39,933 nt of DNA from CAYPEZ01 sp964409985 (GTDB lineage: Bacteria > Patescibacteriota > Minisyncoccia > Phycocordibacterales > UBA6899): positions 1 through 39,933 of the forward strand of contig CAYPEZ010000002.1 in the NCBI GenBank assembly GCA_964409985.1, written 5' to 3'. The notes beneath the pieces were generated by a model, which made no database searches, was not told the DNA's origin, and was given only the letters and a program-made list of their open reading frames with translations. Shown here piece after piece: positions 1-6,807 of this stretch; within the stretch, counting starts at the first letter, position 1; each line of letters opens with the position of its first letter. The translations under genes were made by a program, and so were the position numbers.

Positions 1-1
1 G

Positions 2-169
2 GCGCTTTGCGCCGAGGCTGTTTCTTATGATTTCACAAAAAGTGAAAATTGGCGGAGGGTGAGAGATTCGAACTCTCGAGGGATTGCTCCCTACCCGCGT
101 TCCAGGCGGGCGCACTCGACCACTATGCGAACCCTCCAAATTGTCTGTGCGTGTAAAATGTATCGATAA
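2..169 (+). pseudogene. C-terminal end of a serine-recombinase-like gene, cut by window start
   Basis: An open frame enters from the left edge and runs to TAA at 167-169, crossing the tRNA-Ser gene antisense. Its first residues (AEAVSYDFTKSENWRR) align with the end of the reading frame at the right edge of the window (AEATSFNFAESVIWRR). The two also match at DNA level over 49 bp. The right-edge copy carries a segment that resembles the C-terminus of large serine recombinases of Patescibacteria, so this piece is inferred to be the same kind of gene. Only about 18 residues lie outside the tRNA, and the natural stop may differ. The assignment rests on similarity between the two window ends, not on a recognisable catalytic domain, which would lie outside the window. 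Confidence 0.4.
50..137 (-). tRNA. tRNA-Ser (anticodon GGA), CCA encoded
   Basis: Read on the minus strand, the acceptor strand GGAGGGT (131-137) pairs with ACCCTCC, followed by discriminator G and an encoded CCA (50-52). The anticodon stem is CCCGC/GCGGG-like around loop bases that place GGA as the anticodon, reading UCC and UCU serine codons. A long variable arm, typical of class II tRNA-Ser, is present. The 49 bases downstream of the CCA resemble those downstream of the other tRNA-Ser at 39690-39779. Confidence 0.95.
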
Positions 170-429
170 AATACTATTTGTACAGTCGCACTCGCCCCTT
201 ACAGGACCCGTACACCTTTTCAAGATTTCTGAAAATCTCAGAAAAGTCTTACGACATGGCTCCCGCTGCGCGGGTCCTCACGGCCATGTCTCACACCATG
301 CGAACACTCTAGTGGTGACAGGGGAGACTATAGCAAATATATAGATATTTCGAAAGTTGAAAGCCTCTTTGACATTGCAAAGAACTCAGATAGAGTTGGC
401 GGTAGTGTGTACTTCAAAATAGGTGACCC
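138..429. other. intergenic region with a nested inverted repeat
   Basis: No convincing gene is seen. GACATGGC (253-260) and GCCATGTC (283-290) form 8-bp arms around an inner hairpin CCCGC-TGC-GCGGG (262-274). The structure has no T-run on either side, so it is not an obvious terminator. The right end contains the promoter and Shine-Dalgarno site of the HAD gene. Confidence 0.5.
369..396 (+). promoter_or_regulatory. sigma-70-type promoter of the HAD gene
   Basis: TTGACA (369-374), a 16-bp spacer and TAGAGT (391-396) lie 33 bp before the ATG at 430. An AGGTGA Shine-Dalgarno-like site (421-426) precedes the start, so this gene uses a conventional leader, unlike its downstream neighbour. Confidence 0.6.
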
Positions 430-1029
430 ATGTTTACTATTGGTCTAGACTTTGACGGAGTTCTTTCACGTATAGATACTCTTGTCGAAATCGGAATGTT
501 GGATGTCCTTAACCGTCGCATCCCTAGAGAACGAGCGCGTTATGAATTTCTTATTGATGATGGTCATGCGACACACGATGAGTATTGGGAGGTCATTCAT
601 CAGATCTGCCGGAAGGATGAGTACATTCCTTACATGACTCCAGTCGAAGGCATGCAGACCTATCTTCCGCGTGTCCTCAATGTCTTTCACCCAACAAAGG
701 CGACCGTGATCACAGCGCGTCGACACCCTGAGGGAAGTGGGCTCGCAGAACGATGGCTCAAGAAACTCTCGATTAATCTGCCTGTCATTGGAGTCAACAC
801 AGACAAGGAATCGCGCTGCAAGTCAGAATTTGTCTCTGGATATGATGTGTTCGTTGATGACGACCCAGAAAATCTTCTTGTCATGGCAAAAATTGTTCCG
901 CATCGCTACTTATTTCGCTGGCATTACAACAAGAATGACCCAGTCCCCGAAGGCGTTATCCCCGTTGATTCGTGGAGAGAGCTCCATGATCACATTTGCG
1001 CTATTGCACGTACACACGCCCCATCCTAA
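430..1029 (+). CDS. HAD-superfamily phosphatase, 5'(3')-nucleotidase-like
   Basis: A 199-residue protein with the four HAD motifs in order: motif I DFDGVL (residues 8-13, nucleophile Asp8 and acid/base Asp10), motif II in VITARR (about 93-98), a motif III lysine in the DKESRCKSEF segment (about 124-133), and motif IV VFVDDDPEN (about 138-146). This arrangement is closest to the cap-poor 5'(3')-deoxyribonucleotidase and related small phosphatases of the HAD family, which hydrolyse nucleoside monophosphates or other small phosphoesters in the cytoplasm. The exact substrate cannot be told from sequence. The ATG at 430 has a good Shine-Dalgarno site. A perfect terminator overlaps its stop codon, so it is a single-gene unit. 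Alternatives are another HAD small-molecule phosphatase or a polynucleotide 3'-phosphatase. Confidence 0.75.
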   Translation: MFTIGLDFDGVLSRIDTLVEIGMLDVLNRRIPRERARYEFLIDDGHATHDEYWEVIHQICRKDEYIPYMTPVEGMQTYLPRVLNVFHPTKATVITARRHPEGSGLAERWLKKLSINLPVIGVNTDKESRCKSEFVSGYDVFVDDDPENLLVMAKIVPHRYLFRWHYNKNDPVPEGVIPVDSWRELHDHICAIARTHAPS

Positions 1030-1042
1030 TGGGGCGTGTTTT
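1014..1042 (+). terminator. rho-independent terminator after the HAD gene
   Basis: ACACGCCCCA (1014-1023) pairs perfectly with TGGGGCGTGT (1030-1039) around a 6-nt loop and is followed by a T-run to 1042. The left arm overlaps the last codons of the HAD gene. Confidence 0.85.
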
Positions 1043-1069
1043 GATATCAATGCAAAAACACGCTAGACT
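1041..1069 (+). promoter_or_regulatory. promoter predicting a leaderless transcript for the gene at 1076
   Basis: TTGATA (1041-1046), a 17-bp spacer and TAGACT (1064-1069). Only 6 bp separate the -10 box from the ATG at 1076, so a start site 7 bp downstream of the -10 would coincide with the A of the ATG. No Shine-Dalgarno site is present. Confidence 0.7.
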
Positions 1070-1075
1070 GTTCTC

Positions 1076-1552
1076 ATGTCTCCAATCAAGAAAGCTAAGC
1101 AGGCATTTTGGCGAGCTCTCTACCCAGTATTTCCGTACGTTGAACATTTTTTTGTTCCTGTGCACCAAAAGAAGCGACAACGCTTTCATATTGGATGGCT
1201 TGCACCAGGGAAGACGCTCGCAGAGATGATGCATCACCTGTCGACACACTACGGCTTTGGAAACCACTTTGTCGCATGGGAAGACCCCTCACAAGTCCTC
1301 TCGTGGAGAAAGCTCATTGGGTTTGACTATCAATACCATTTGCGTGTCTTTTCAGATGGGGAAATTCGTGGACACTTTGAGCGTACTCCCGAAAGCGCTC
1401 CTATCGATCACTTTTTTGAAAAAGGTGAGAAAGCAAAAAACGCCGATTTTCGAAATTTTCTCGGTGAATTTCTATCGATACATAAACACATTCAGACCCC
1501 TCCACTGCATAAGCCCCAACACCACACGCCTGAAAAAACGTTTAGTGCATAA
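1076..1552 (+). CDS. conserved hypothetical protein, unrecognised
   Basis: I do not recognise this 158-residue protein. It has a basic N-terminus (MSPIKKAKQAFWRALYP) without a membrane segment or signal peptide. The middle is rich in aromatic residues and His (about residues 38-110) and reads like a compact folded domain with alternating strands (YHLRVFSDGEIRGHFE). The tail is His/Pro-rich and probably disordered. The start at 1076 is supported by the promoter, which places transcription start at the ATG. It stands alone between the HAD terminator and the convergent ATP-grasp gene 18 bp downstream. No function is proposed. Confidence 0.6.
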   Translation: MSPIKKAKQAFWRALYPVFPYVEHFFVPVHQKKRQRFHIGWLAPGKTLAEMMHHLSTHYGFGNHFVAWEDPSQVLSWRKLIGFDYQYHLRVFSDGEIRGHFERTPESAPIDHFFEKGEKAKNADFRNFLGEFLSIHKHIQTPPLHKPQHHTPEKTFSA

Positions 1553-1570
1553 GCACTCTTGTCGATAGAT

Positions 1571-2770
1571 TTATTCTTTTAAAAGAAGGTCCCAAAGTGC
1601 TCCTGGGGTGTTTCTTGGTTTCCCGACAAGAGGGAAGAGATGAAGATCGATAAATGGGGCACCGTTACATTCAATGACCCCCGAACGAGGCTGCTGCCTC
1701 CAAGGTTTCCGCACATCGTCGATAATAAAATCAATGCCAACAAGAGAATCGCCGAGCACTTCTGCCACTTTTTCAAGCATTCGGACAATCTCTGGATGTG
1801 CATCGTCGGTGACATCTGTTGCACCTCCTCCCAGACCACGACTCGCTTTTTGGGAAAGAGTCACAATCTTCCCAGACGGTGGGATGCTCTTGAGAGTCAT
1901 ACCATGACGCATAAGCTCCTTGTCATGCTCGGGATCATGAAGTTCTATCTGATGGAAAATTGGTCCTTGGCGCATCGGGTTTTCATTTTCTTTCGTAATT
2001 AATTCGAGCACAGTATGAACACCATCTCCTGTGACAGCAGCTGGTTCGCGACGAAGAATTCCTACGACTTTTCCACCAATCACCGTCCCTCGATGAACAA
2101 GCCCAATAAGTTCTTCCTCAATAATAACCCAGGGGCAAAGTTGTTTTGCTTTCTCATACGCAATCTCTAGCTCATCAAGCGTGTCGATGTGTGTTGTTGT
2201 ATGCCGACTGCGTGATCCTCTTGCGGGCTTGGCGATAACAGGAGGTGTTAGAGAGAGAAACATCGTTTTTGCTTCGTTCCACGAACGCACCACACCACCG
2301 CGCGCCATTGGGATTCCTGCAGGGAGAAAATGTTCACGAAGTTTATCCTTACTATCAATCCAATCACTCCCATCGCTTGTCTGATACCCGGGACGGGGGA
2401 TCGTACTGAAGACAAGTGACTTCCCATTGAATTCAGCGACTGAAAGCGTATTAGCCCCTTCAAACATTCTCCATCCCCAAAGTTTAACTCCCCGACGTAT
2501 CCCTTCTTCCCAAAAAACTCGCTCACGGGCATTCATGTGCGTATCCGGAGCAGTGACCACATGCCCAACTCCTATGGCTGTGAGTATCTTGAACAATGAG
2601 GGAAAATAACGATCGACAAAGCGATTAAATAGGGGTTCGGTAAATCCCATGATTGGCCGAGCAACTCCGTTCAGTTTTTCAACAAAAAAATCCATCACAA
2701 CGCTAAACTTGTGCATGAAATGATTCACAGGAGCGTTCCCACAATCCGGACAGGCAGCTTTTGTATTCAT
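1571..2770 (-). CDS. ATP-grasp ligase with cyanophycin-synthetase-like core
   Basis: A 399-residue cytosolic protein. The N-terminus has a CPDCG pair (residues 7-11) followed by about 130 residues not assigned to a family. The ATP-grasp fold follows: PPVIAKPARGSRSR (about 176-189, the lysine and glycine-rich nucleotide loop), IIEEELIG (about 214-221), and the metal-binding C-terminal part DFIIDD...VIECNGAP (about 346-370), where Glu and Asn coordinate magnesium. RGLGGGATDVT (about 310-320) resembles the cyanophycin synthetase and glutathione synthetase ATP-grasp group. Such enzymes join a carboxylate to an amine using ATP. The substrate is unknown. An extended -10 box (TGTTATGCT) sits 9 bp before the ATG on the minus strand, so the mRNA is probably nearly leaderless. 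A GGAGG touching the ATG is too close to be a normal Shine-Dalgarno site. Confidence 0.75.
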   Translation of the reverse strand: MNTKAACPDCGNAPVNHFMHKFSVVMDFFVEKLNGVARPIMGFTEPLFNRFVDRYFPSLFKILTAIGVGHVVTAPDTHMNARERVFWEEGIRRGVKLWGWRMFEGANTLSVAEFNGKSLVFSTIPRPGYQTSDGSDWIDSKDKLREHFLPAGIPMARGGVVRSWNEAKTMFLSLTPPVIAKPARGSRSRHTTTHIDTLDELEIAYEKAKQLCPWVIIEEELIGLVHRGTVIGGKVVGILRREPAAVTGDGVHTVLELITKENENPMRQGPIFHQIELHDPEHDKELMRHGMTLKSIPPSGKIVTLSQKASRGLGGGATDVTDDAHPEIVRMLEKVAEVLGDSLVGIDFIIDDVRKPWRQQPRSGVIECNGAPFIDLHLFPLVGKPRNTPGALWDLLLKE

Positions 2771-2826
2771 CCTCCAAGTAGCATAACAAACTTTTTTTGA
2801 TAGAGTAGTGTGTTATTCTTTCTTCT
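2771..2826. promoter_or_regulatory. divergent promoter region, ATP-grasp gene / uppP
   Basis: Two back-to-back extended -10 boxes lie in 56 bp. On the plus strand TGTTATTCT (2811-2819) ends 7 bp before the uppP ATG. On the minus strand TGTTATGCT ends 9 bp before the ATG of the ATP-grasp gene. Both spacings predict leaders of 0-2 nt. Confidence 0.6.
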
Positions 2827-3633
2827 ATGCATGACGCTATCACGGCAATTCTCCTCGGAATCATCGAAGGAATAACCGAAATGCTCCCCGTATCATCGAC
2901 GGGACATCTCATCCTTGCGAATATGTGGGTTTCGTTCCGTGGAGCAGAAGAATTCACAAAACTTTTTGACATTGTGATTCAGGGAGGAGCGATTCTTGCT
3001 GTCCTCACGTATTTTTGGAAAACGATTTCTCCGTTTACCAAAGATCCAACACAGCGAGCACGCGCATTTGCGCTCATGCTCCGCGTAAGCGTTGGAATAT
3101 TTCCTATCCTTCTTGTTGGTTTTTTACTTGGAGGAGACATTCTTGATCTGCTCTTTACACCTGTGATCGTCGCAACCGCATTAATCACTGGGGGAATTGT
3201 CTTGCTTCTGGTCGATACCTTCGTGCCGCGCCACACGGAAGAAACCCAGACCCCACTCTCTTCGCTTTCATACGCCCAAGTGATATTCATTAGCCTTGCG
3301 CATATTCTTGGACTAATCCCTGGCATGAGTAGAGCAGCATCTGCAACGATAGGGGGGTTGGGTGCGGGGCTCTCAAGGGTCTCGTCAGCACAATTTTCGA
3401 TGCTTCTTGCTGTTCCAACTCTTCTTGCCGCATCTCTCTACAGCTTGCTTGATTTCCGATCGCCCATTTCATTACACGAGAGTGCACTTCTCTTGATTGG
3501 ATTTCTTGTTGCATGGGGGGTCTGTTATCTCACCATTTCGTGGTTCTTTCGATACATTGCACGATTTGGACTCAAGCACTTTGCGTACTACCGCATTCTT
3601 CTTGGCGCTCTTGTCCTCCTCATGCTTCGTTAA
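2827..3633 (+). CDS. uppP: undecaprenyl-diphosphatase UppP (BacA family)
   Basis: A 268-residue integral membrane protein with about eight hydrophobic segments, the usual length for the family. It dephosphorylates undecaprenyl diphosphate so the lipid carrier can be reused for peptidoglycan and other wall polymers. It often confers bacitracin tolerance. Both catalytic motifs are intact: EGITE (Glu14-Glu18) followed by PVSSTGHL (21-28), and PGMSRAASA (165-173) with the conserved Ser and Arg. No Shine-Dalgarno site is present. An extended -10 box 7 bp upstream suggests a leaderless mRNA. It goes with MurJ, FtsB and the L,D-transpeptidase elsewhere in the window as the cell-envelope set. Confidence 0.95.
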   Translation: MHDAITAILLGIIEGITEMLPVSSTGHLILANMWVSFRGAEEFTKLFDIVIQGGAILAVLTYFWKTISPFTKDPTQRARAFALMLRVSVGIFPILLVGFLLGGDILDLLFTPVIVATALITGGIVLLLVDTFVPRHTEETQTPLSSLSYAQVIFISLAHILGLIPGMSRAASATIGGLGAGLSRVSSAQFSMLLAVPTLLAASLYSLLDFRSPISLHESALLLIGFLVAWGVCYLTISWFFRYIARFGLKHFAYYRILLGALVLLMLR

Positions 3634-3728
3634 AATCCACAGTTTATTCACTCCTTTGAGTGAATATTCTAAGAAAAATACGGTAGACTATGCTCAACAC
3701 TGATCTAGCGGTGTTCTTTGCAATTTCC

Positions 3729-5441
3729 ATGACCTCTCGTCCAATACCAACCAAAGGTGTTCCAAGTACTACTCCTCGTCAATTTACCGAGACGAAGATA
3801 GCGTATTTTTCTATGGAGATTGGGATACATCCTGATATTCATACATATGCTGGAGGCCTTGGAATCTTGGCTGGCGACATGGTACGCAGTGCGACTGATC
3901 TCGGCATACCTCTTGTTGGGGTCACGCTTTTGTACGACAAAGGATATCTCAAACAGACTTTTGATGGTTCTGGGTGGCAGAATGACGGTGAAGATGCGTG
4001 GAATGCGAATGGCATCATGCGCGCGCTTCCGACAGTCGCACTCACACTCTCTGGAAAGCGTGTTGCCGTTAGTGGATTTTTGTACGTCTACGCGGGGGCA
4101 AGTGGAAAAACAAATCCCGTGATTTTTCTTAGCACCAACCTTGAAGAGAATCCTCCTGAAGTCCGAGAAATAACCGCACGACTGTACGCAGGAGATGACC
4201 ACCACAGACTTCTACAGGAAAGCGTGCTCGGTATTGGGGGGATGCTGATGCTCAAGGCATTAGGGATGGTGAATATTCACAAATATCACATGAACGAAGG
4301 TCACTCAGCACTTCTGACCCTCGAACTACTCAAAGAACACGGAGAAAGCGATGATGCACTTGCGTATATTAAAGAACGCTGCGTTTTTACGACACACACA
4401 CCCATCGCCGCAGGACACGACCAGTTCCCGCGAGCAATGGCGGAGGAAGTACTCGCAGCATATCTTCCAGCAAAACGCGACTATCTTTTTGTGCATGATG
4501 CACTCCACATGACGATTCTGGGACTCATGCACTCAGGATATGTGAATGGAGTTGCCAAGCGTCACGGTGAAGTCACGAGGGAAATGTTTCCTGGATATAC
4601 TATTGATGCCATCACCAACGGCGTTCATGCGAGCACTTGGGTTACACCTGCTGTAAAGAAGGTATTTTCACACCACTTCGCGGGCTGGGAACAAGACCCG
4701 TACAGCCTCAGGTACGCACTAGCAATTCCCACGGATGAACTCTGGAGCGCACACCAAGAAGCAAAACGTTCGCTTATCACATTGGTTCAAGGACTCACAG
4801 GTACCATACTCGACGAGCAAGTATTTACTATTGGATTTGCTCGACGAGCCACTGCATACAAACGTCCTGAATTTATTTTTAGTGACCTTGAACGGCTCAC
4901 GCGCATTGCGTCTACGACCAAAGGTATCCAAATCATCATGGGTGGGAAGGCGCACCCCAAAGATCATGAAGGGAAGCTCATGATTCAACGCATCCTCCGC
5001 CTTGCAAATGAACAAAAGAACAAAGTTCGCATAGTCTTTCTTCCAGATTACACGATGGAGATTGCCCAAGTTCTTGTTGCGGGAGTAGATCTCTGGCTCA
5101 ATACACCACAGCGCCCTCAAGAAGCATCTGGAACGAGTGGGATGAAGGCAGCCCTCAATGGAGTTCCACATTTATCTATCCTCGATGGTTGGTGGCTCGA
5201 AGGTCACATTGAGCATGTCACAGGATGGTCTATAGGCAATCATCCCGAGCAAGGAGAATCGAGTGCCCACGAAGACCAAGAAGATATGTACTCAAAACTT
5301 GAATACATCATTCTTCCAAAGTATTACAGCGAACGTGAAAAATGGATCAAAATGATGCGTAGCGTCATCGCCATCAACGGGTCATTCTTCCACACACACC
5401 GCATGGTTGAGCAGTACGTGCTCAATGCATATTTCAAATAG
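3729..5441 (+). CDS. glgP: alpha-glucan (glycogen) phosphorylase, short GT35 form
   Basis: Releases glucose 1-phosphate from the non-reducing end of alpha-1,4-glucans using phosphate and pyridoxal phosphate, in the cytosol. About 570 residues, the compact form of the family rather than the roughly 800-residue muscle/E. coli type. Visible motifs are IAYFSMEIG near the N-terminus, the substrate-loop histidine in HMNEGHSALL, KRPE in the middle, and the cofactor site EASGTSGMKAALNG with the PLP-binding lysine near residue 473. An in-frame ATG also exists at 3690, but a TAGACT box (3684-3689) abuts it. Transcription would therefore begin after it, and the ATG at 3729 is preferred. No other glycogen gene is in the window. 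It could supply hexose phosphate to the phosphoketolase route encoded further on. Confidence 0.9.
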   Translation: MTSRPIPTKGVPSTTPRQFTETKIAYFSMEIGIHPDIHTYAGGLGILAGDMVRSATDLGIPLVGVTLLYDKGYLKQTFDGSGWQNDGEDAWNANGIMRALPTVALTLSGKRVAVSGFLYVYAGASGKTNPVIFLSTNLEENPPEVREITARLYAGDDHHRLLQESVLGIGGMLMLKALGMVNIHKYHMNEGHSALLTLELLKEHGESDDALAYIKERCVFTTHTPIAAGHDQFPRAMAEEVLAAYLPAKRDYLFVHDALHMTILGLMHSGYVNGVAKRHGEVTREMFPGYTIDAITNGVHASTWVTPAVKKVFSHHFAGWEQDPYSLRYALAIPTDELWSAHQEAKRSLITLVQGLTGTILDEQVFTIGFARRATAYKRPEFIFSDLERLTRIASTTKGIQIIMGGKAHPKDHEGKLMIQRILRLANEQKNKVRIVFLPDYTMEIAQVLVAGVDLWLNTPQRPQEASGTSGMKAALNGVPHLSILDGWWLEGHIEHVTGWSIGNHPEQGESSAHEDQEDMYSKLEYIILPKYYSEREKWIKMMRSVIAINGSFFHTHRMVEQYVLNAYFK

Positions 5442-5446
5442 CATGT

Positions 5447-5472
5447 AAAAAGGCGCCACTAATTGTGGCGCC
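5447..5472 (-). terminator. rho-independent terminator of the minus-strand gene at 5459-6034
   Basis: On the minus strand GGCGCCAC and GTGGCGCC form an 8-bp stem with a 5-nt loop (5452-5472), followed by five Ts (5447-5451). It overlaps the last codons of the minus-strand gene and lies just after the glgP stop, so it may also stop convergent transcription. Confidence 0.8.
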
Positions 5473-6034
5473 TCCGAGGAGCAATGAGCTCTCCGGCATA
5501 TTTACTCCCAGCTTGAGCTAATACTGCGAGAGTTTTTTCTGAGAGGCGCTCGCGACGCACCATCTCATACGAACACATAAGGATATCTGTGTACCGTGAG
5601 AGAGTGAGTGCAAATCGTTCGTACTGAGAAATTTCTTTCTTTATACGAGAGAGCACGCTGAGATGCCTGAACGCATCTTCTGCATATGTGATTGCGAGCA
5701 GCATACTCTGAAGAGATCGCTGGTCTGAGATCACAAGCCAGGGAAAAATCCCGATACTGACCAAGAGTCGGTGTGCAATGGTTTGCCATCGAGCAATCTC
5801 TACGATTCGTGATCCCTCGGGGTGAGACATGAGGAGCGTAGCCTCTTCGAGTGTCTGCGAGGGAGTAAACCGCATACAGGAATCGCTCGTGAGTACTCCA
5901 ACGAGATATGAACGGTCGTCGGTGCGAATTTCATCGTCGAGACGCTCTTCACCAAGTCGAATGATGTGCTGCCACTCGGTATCAGGCTTTTGGATAAGAC
6001 GAGCAGCGTCAAGCGGAGCAGGTGTCAGATCCAT
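5459..6034 (-). CDS. hypothetical protein, mostly helical
   Basis: I do not recognise this protein of 191 residues. It is soluble-looking, with no signal peptide. The C-terminal two thirds read as amphipathic helices rich in Arg, Leu and Ser. The ATG at 6034 is chosen because an AGGAG Shine-Dalgarno site lies 6 bp upstream of it. A TTG codon 18 bp further up (6052) overlaps that site and is unlikely to be used. It is convergent with glgP and divergent from the DUF192 gene. Its own terminator suggests a monocistronic unit. It is one of the few genes here with a textbook Shine-Dalgarno site. Confidence 0.6.
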   Translation of the reverse strand: MDLTPAPLDAARLIQKPDTEWQHIIRLGEERLDDEIRTDDRSYLVGVLTSDSCMRFTPSQTLEEATLLMSHPEGSRIVEIARWQTIAHRLLVSIGIFPWLVISDQRSLQSMLLAITYAEDAFRHLSVLSRIKKEISQYERFALTLSRYTDILMCSYEMVRRERLSEKTLAVLAQAGSKYAGELIAPRRRHN

Positions 6035-6156
6035 GGGAAAGCTCCTGTGCAATGAACAATCCGTTACTCTCCTTATCCAATCAGATCATGGCCATTGTGC
6101 AATAGACCCCTGTGCACAAAAAATGAGCACACTCTCGTGTACAATACCGACACACT

Positions 6157-6627
6157 ATGAAGTACGTTAATGTGATCTTGATCGCACTCGTTGTAGTTGG
6201 CGGCGGGCTCTTATACATAAAGCAGGGGTCACACGATATCCAAACACCTTCTGCGAACTCTTTGGCCTCAGTTGTCCTAGGTGGTCAAACATTTTCAGTA
6301 GAAATCGCTAGAACAGAGAAAGATCAAGAACGAGGACTCTCAGGAAGAAGGAGCCTCCCAGAAGGGCATGGCATGCTTTTTTGGTTTGCGACTGATGCCA
6401 ACTATCCATTTTGGATGCCAGACATGAATTTTCCTATCGATATCATATGGATCGACAGGTCTTGGTCCATCGTTCACATTGAGCACGATGTTTCTCCCGC
6501 CTCTTACCCAGCGACTTTCGCTTCTCCCACCCCTGCACGATACGTGCTGGAAATTCCTGCGGGTGCTGCCAAAAAACTTCAGCTCAAAATAGGGCAGAGT
6601 GTAGCCTTTTCCGAGGGCAATTCTTGA
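6157..6627 (+). CDS. DUF192 family exported or membrane-anchored protein
   Basis: 156 residues with one N-terminal hydrophobic segment (about residues 4-21, VNVILIALVVVGGGLLYI) that acts as a signal anchor or signal peptide. There is no lipobox cysteine. The rest is a DUF192 domain (about 38-153), with the family features RGLSGRRSLPEGHGMLF, the FWMPDMNFPIDIIWID segment and a C-terminal YVLEIPAGAAKKLQLKIG. The function of DUF192 proteins is not established. The fold is a small beta barrel found outside the cytoplasmic membrane in many bacteria and archaea. A TACAAT box (6140-6145) sits 11 bp before the ATG, so the leader would be about 5 nt and no Shine-Dalgarno site is seen. Confidence 0.8.
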   Translation: MKYVNVILIALVVVGGGLLYIKQGSHDIQTPSANSLASVVLGGQTFSVEIARTEKDQERGLSGRRSLPEGHGMLFWFATDANYPFWMPDMNFPIDIIWIDRSWSIVHIEHDVSPASYPATFASPTPARYVLEIPAGAAKKLQLKIGQSVAFSEGNS

Positions 6628-6698
6628 CGCAAAGCCCCTACCGTTTTCCGAGTACTTTTTTTGAGTTATCAACAGTGCTTTTTGGGCAAGAAAAACGC

Positions 6699-6807
6699 TA
6701 CAATCAACAAAGATTTCCTTCGGTTCCCACAACCGAATGACTCCAACCCCTTGGAGTCGTGTTGTGGCCCTGTGAAGTCTCTTAATTATCATTTCACTTC
6801 CCACAAC
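6699..6807 (+). promoter_or_regulatory. structured 5' leader of the ribonucleotide reductase operon
   Basis: A TACAAT -10 box (6699-6704) is followed by about 100 nt of untranslated leader. Two perfect hairpins stand in tandem: A, TTCGGTT/AACCGAA (6719-6725 and 6731-6737), and B, GACTCCAA/TTGGAGTC (6739-6746 and 6751-6758). GTTGTGG (6761-6767) is complementary to CCACAAC both at 6727-6733, inside hairpin A, and at 6801-6807, directly before the ATG at 6808. The 10-mer TTCCCACAAC occurs at both places. The layout is that of an RNA switch; it matches no riboswitch class or NrdR box that I know. Confidence 0.5.

Noticed and set aside
253..290. Nested inverted repeat as a terminator of the recombinase-like frame or of tRNA-Ser
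   Set aside because: No T-run on either strand, and tRNA-Ser is transcribed away from it.
84..344. Plus-strand open frame of 86 codons after tRNA-Ser(GGA)
   Set aside because: It starts inside the tRNA, has no Shine-Dalgarno site or promoter, and its composition is unlike a protein.
6661..6807. N-terminal extension of NrdA by 49 residues
   Set aside because: It would translate the -10 box and both leader hairpins; the first ATP-cone starts directly after the ATG at 6808.
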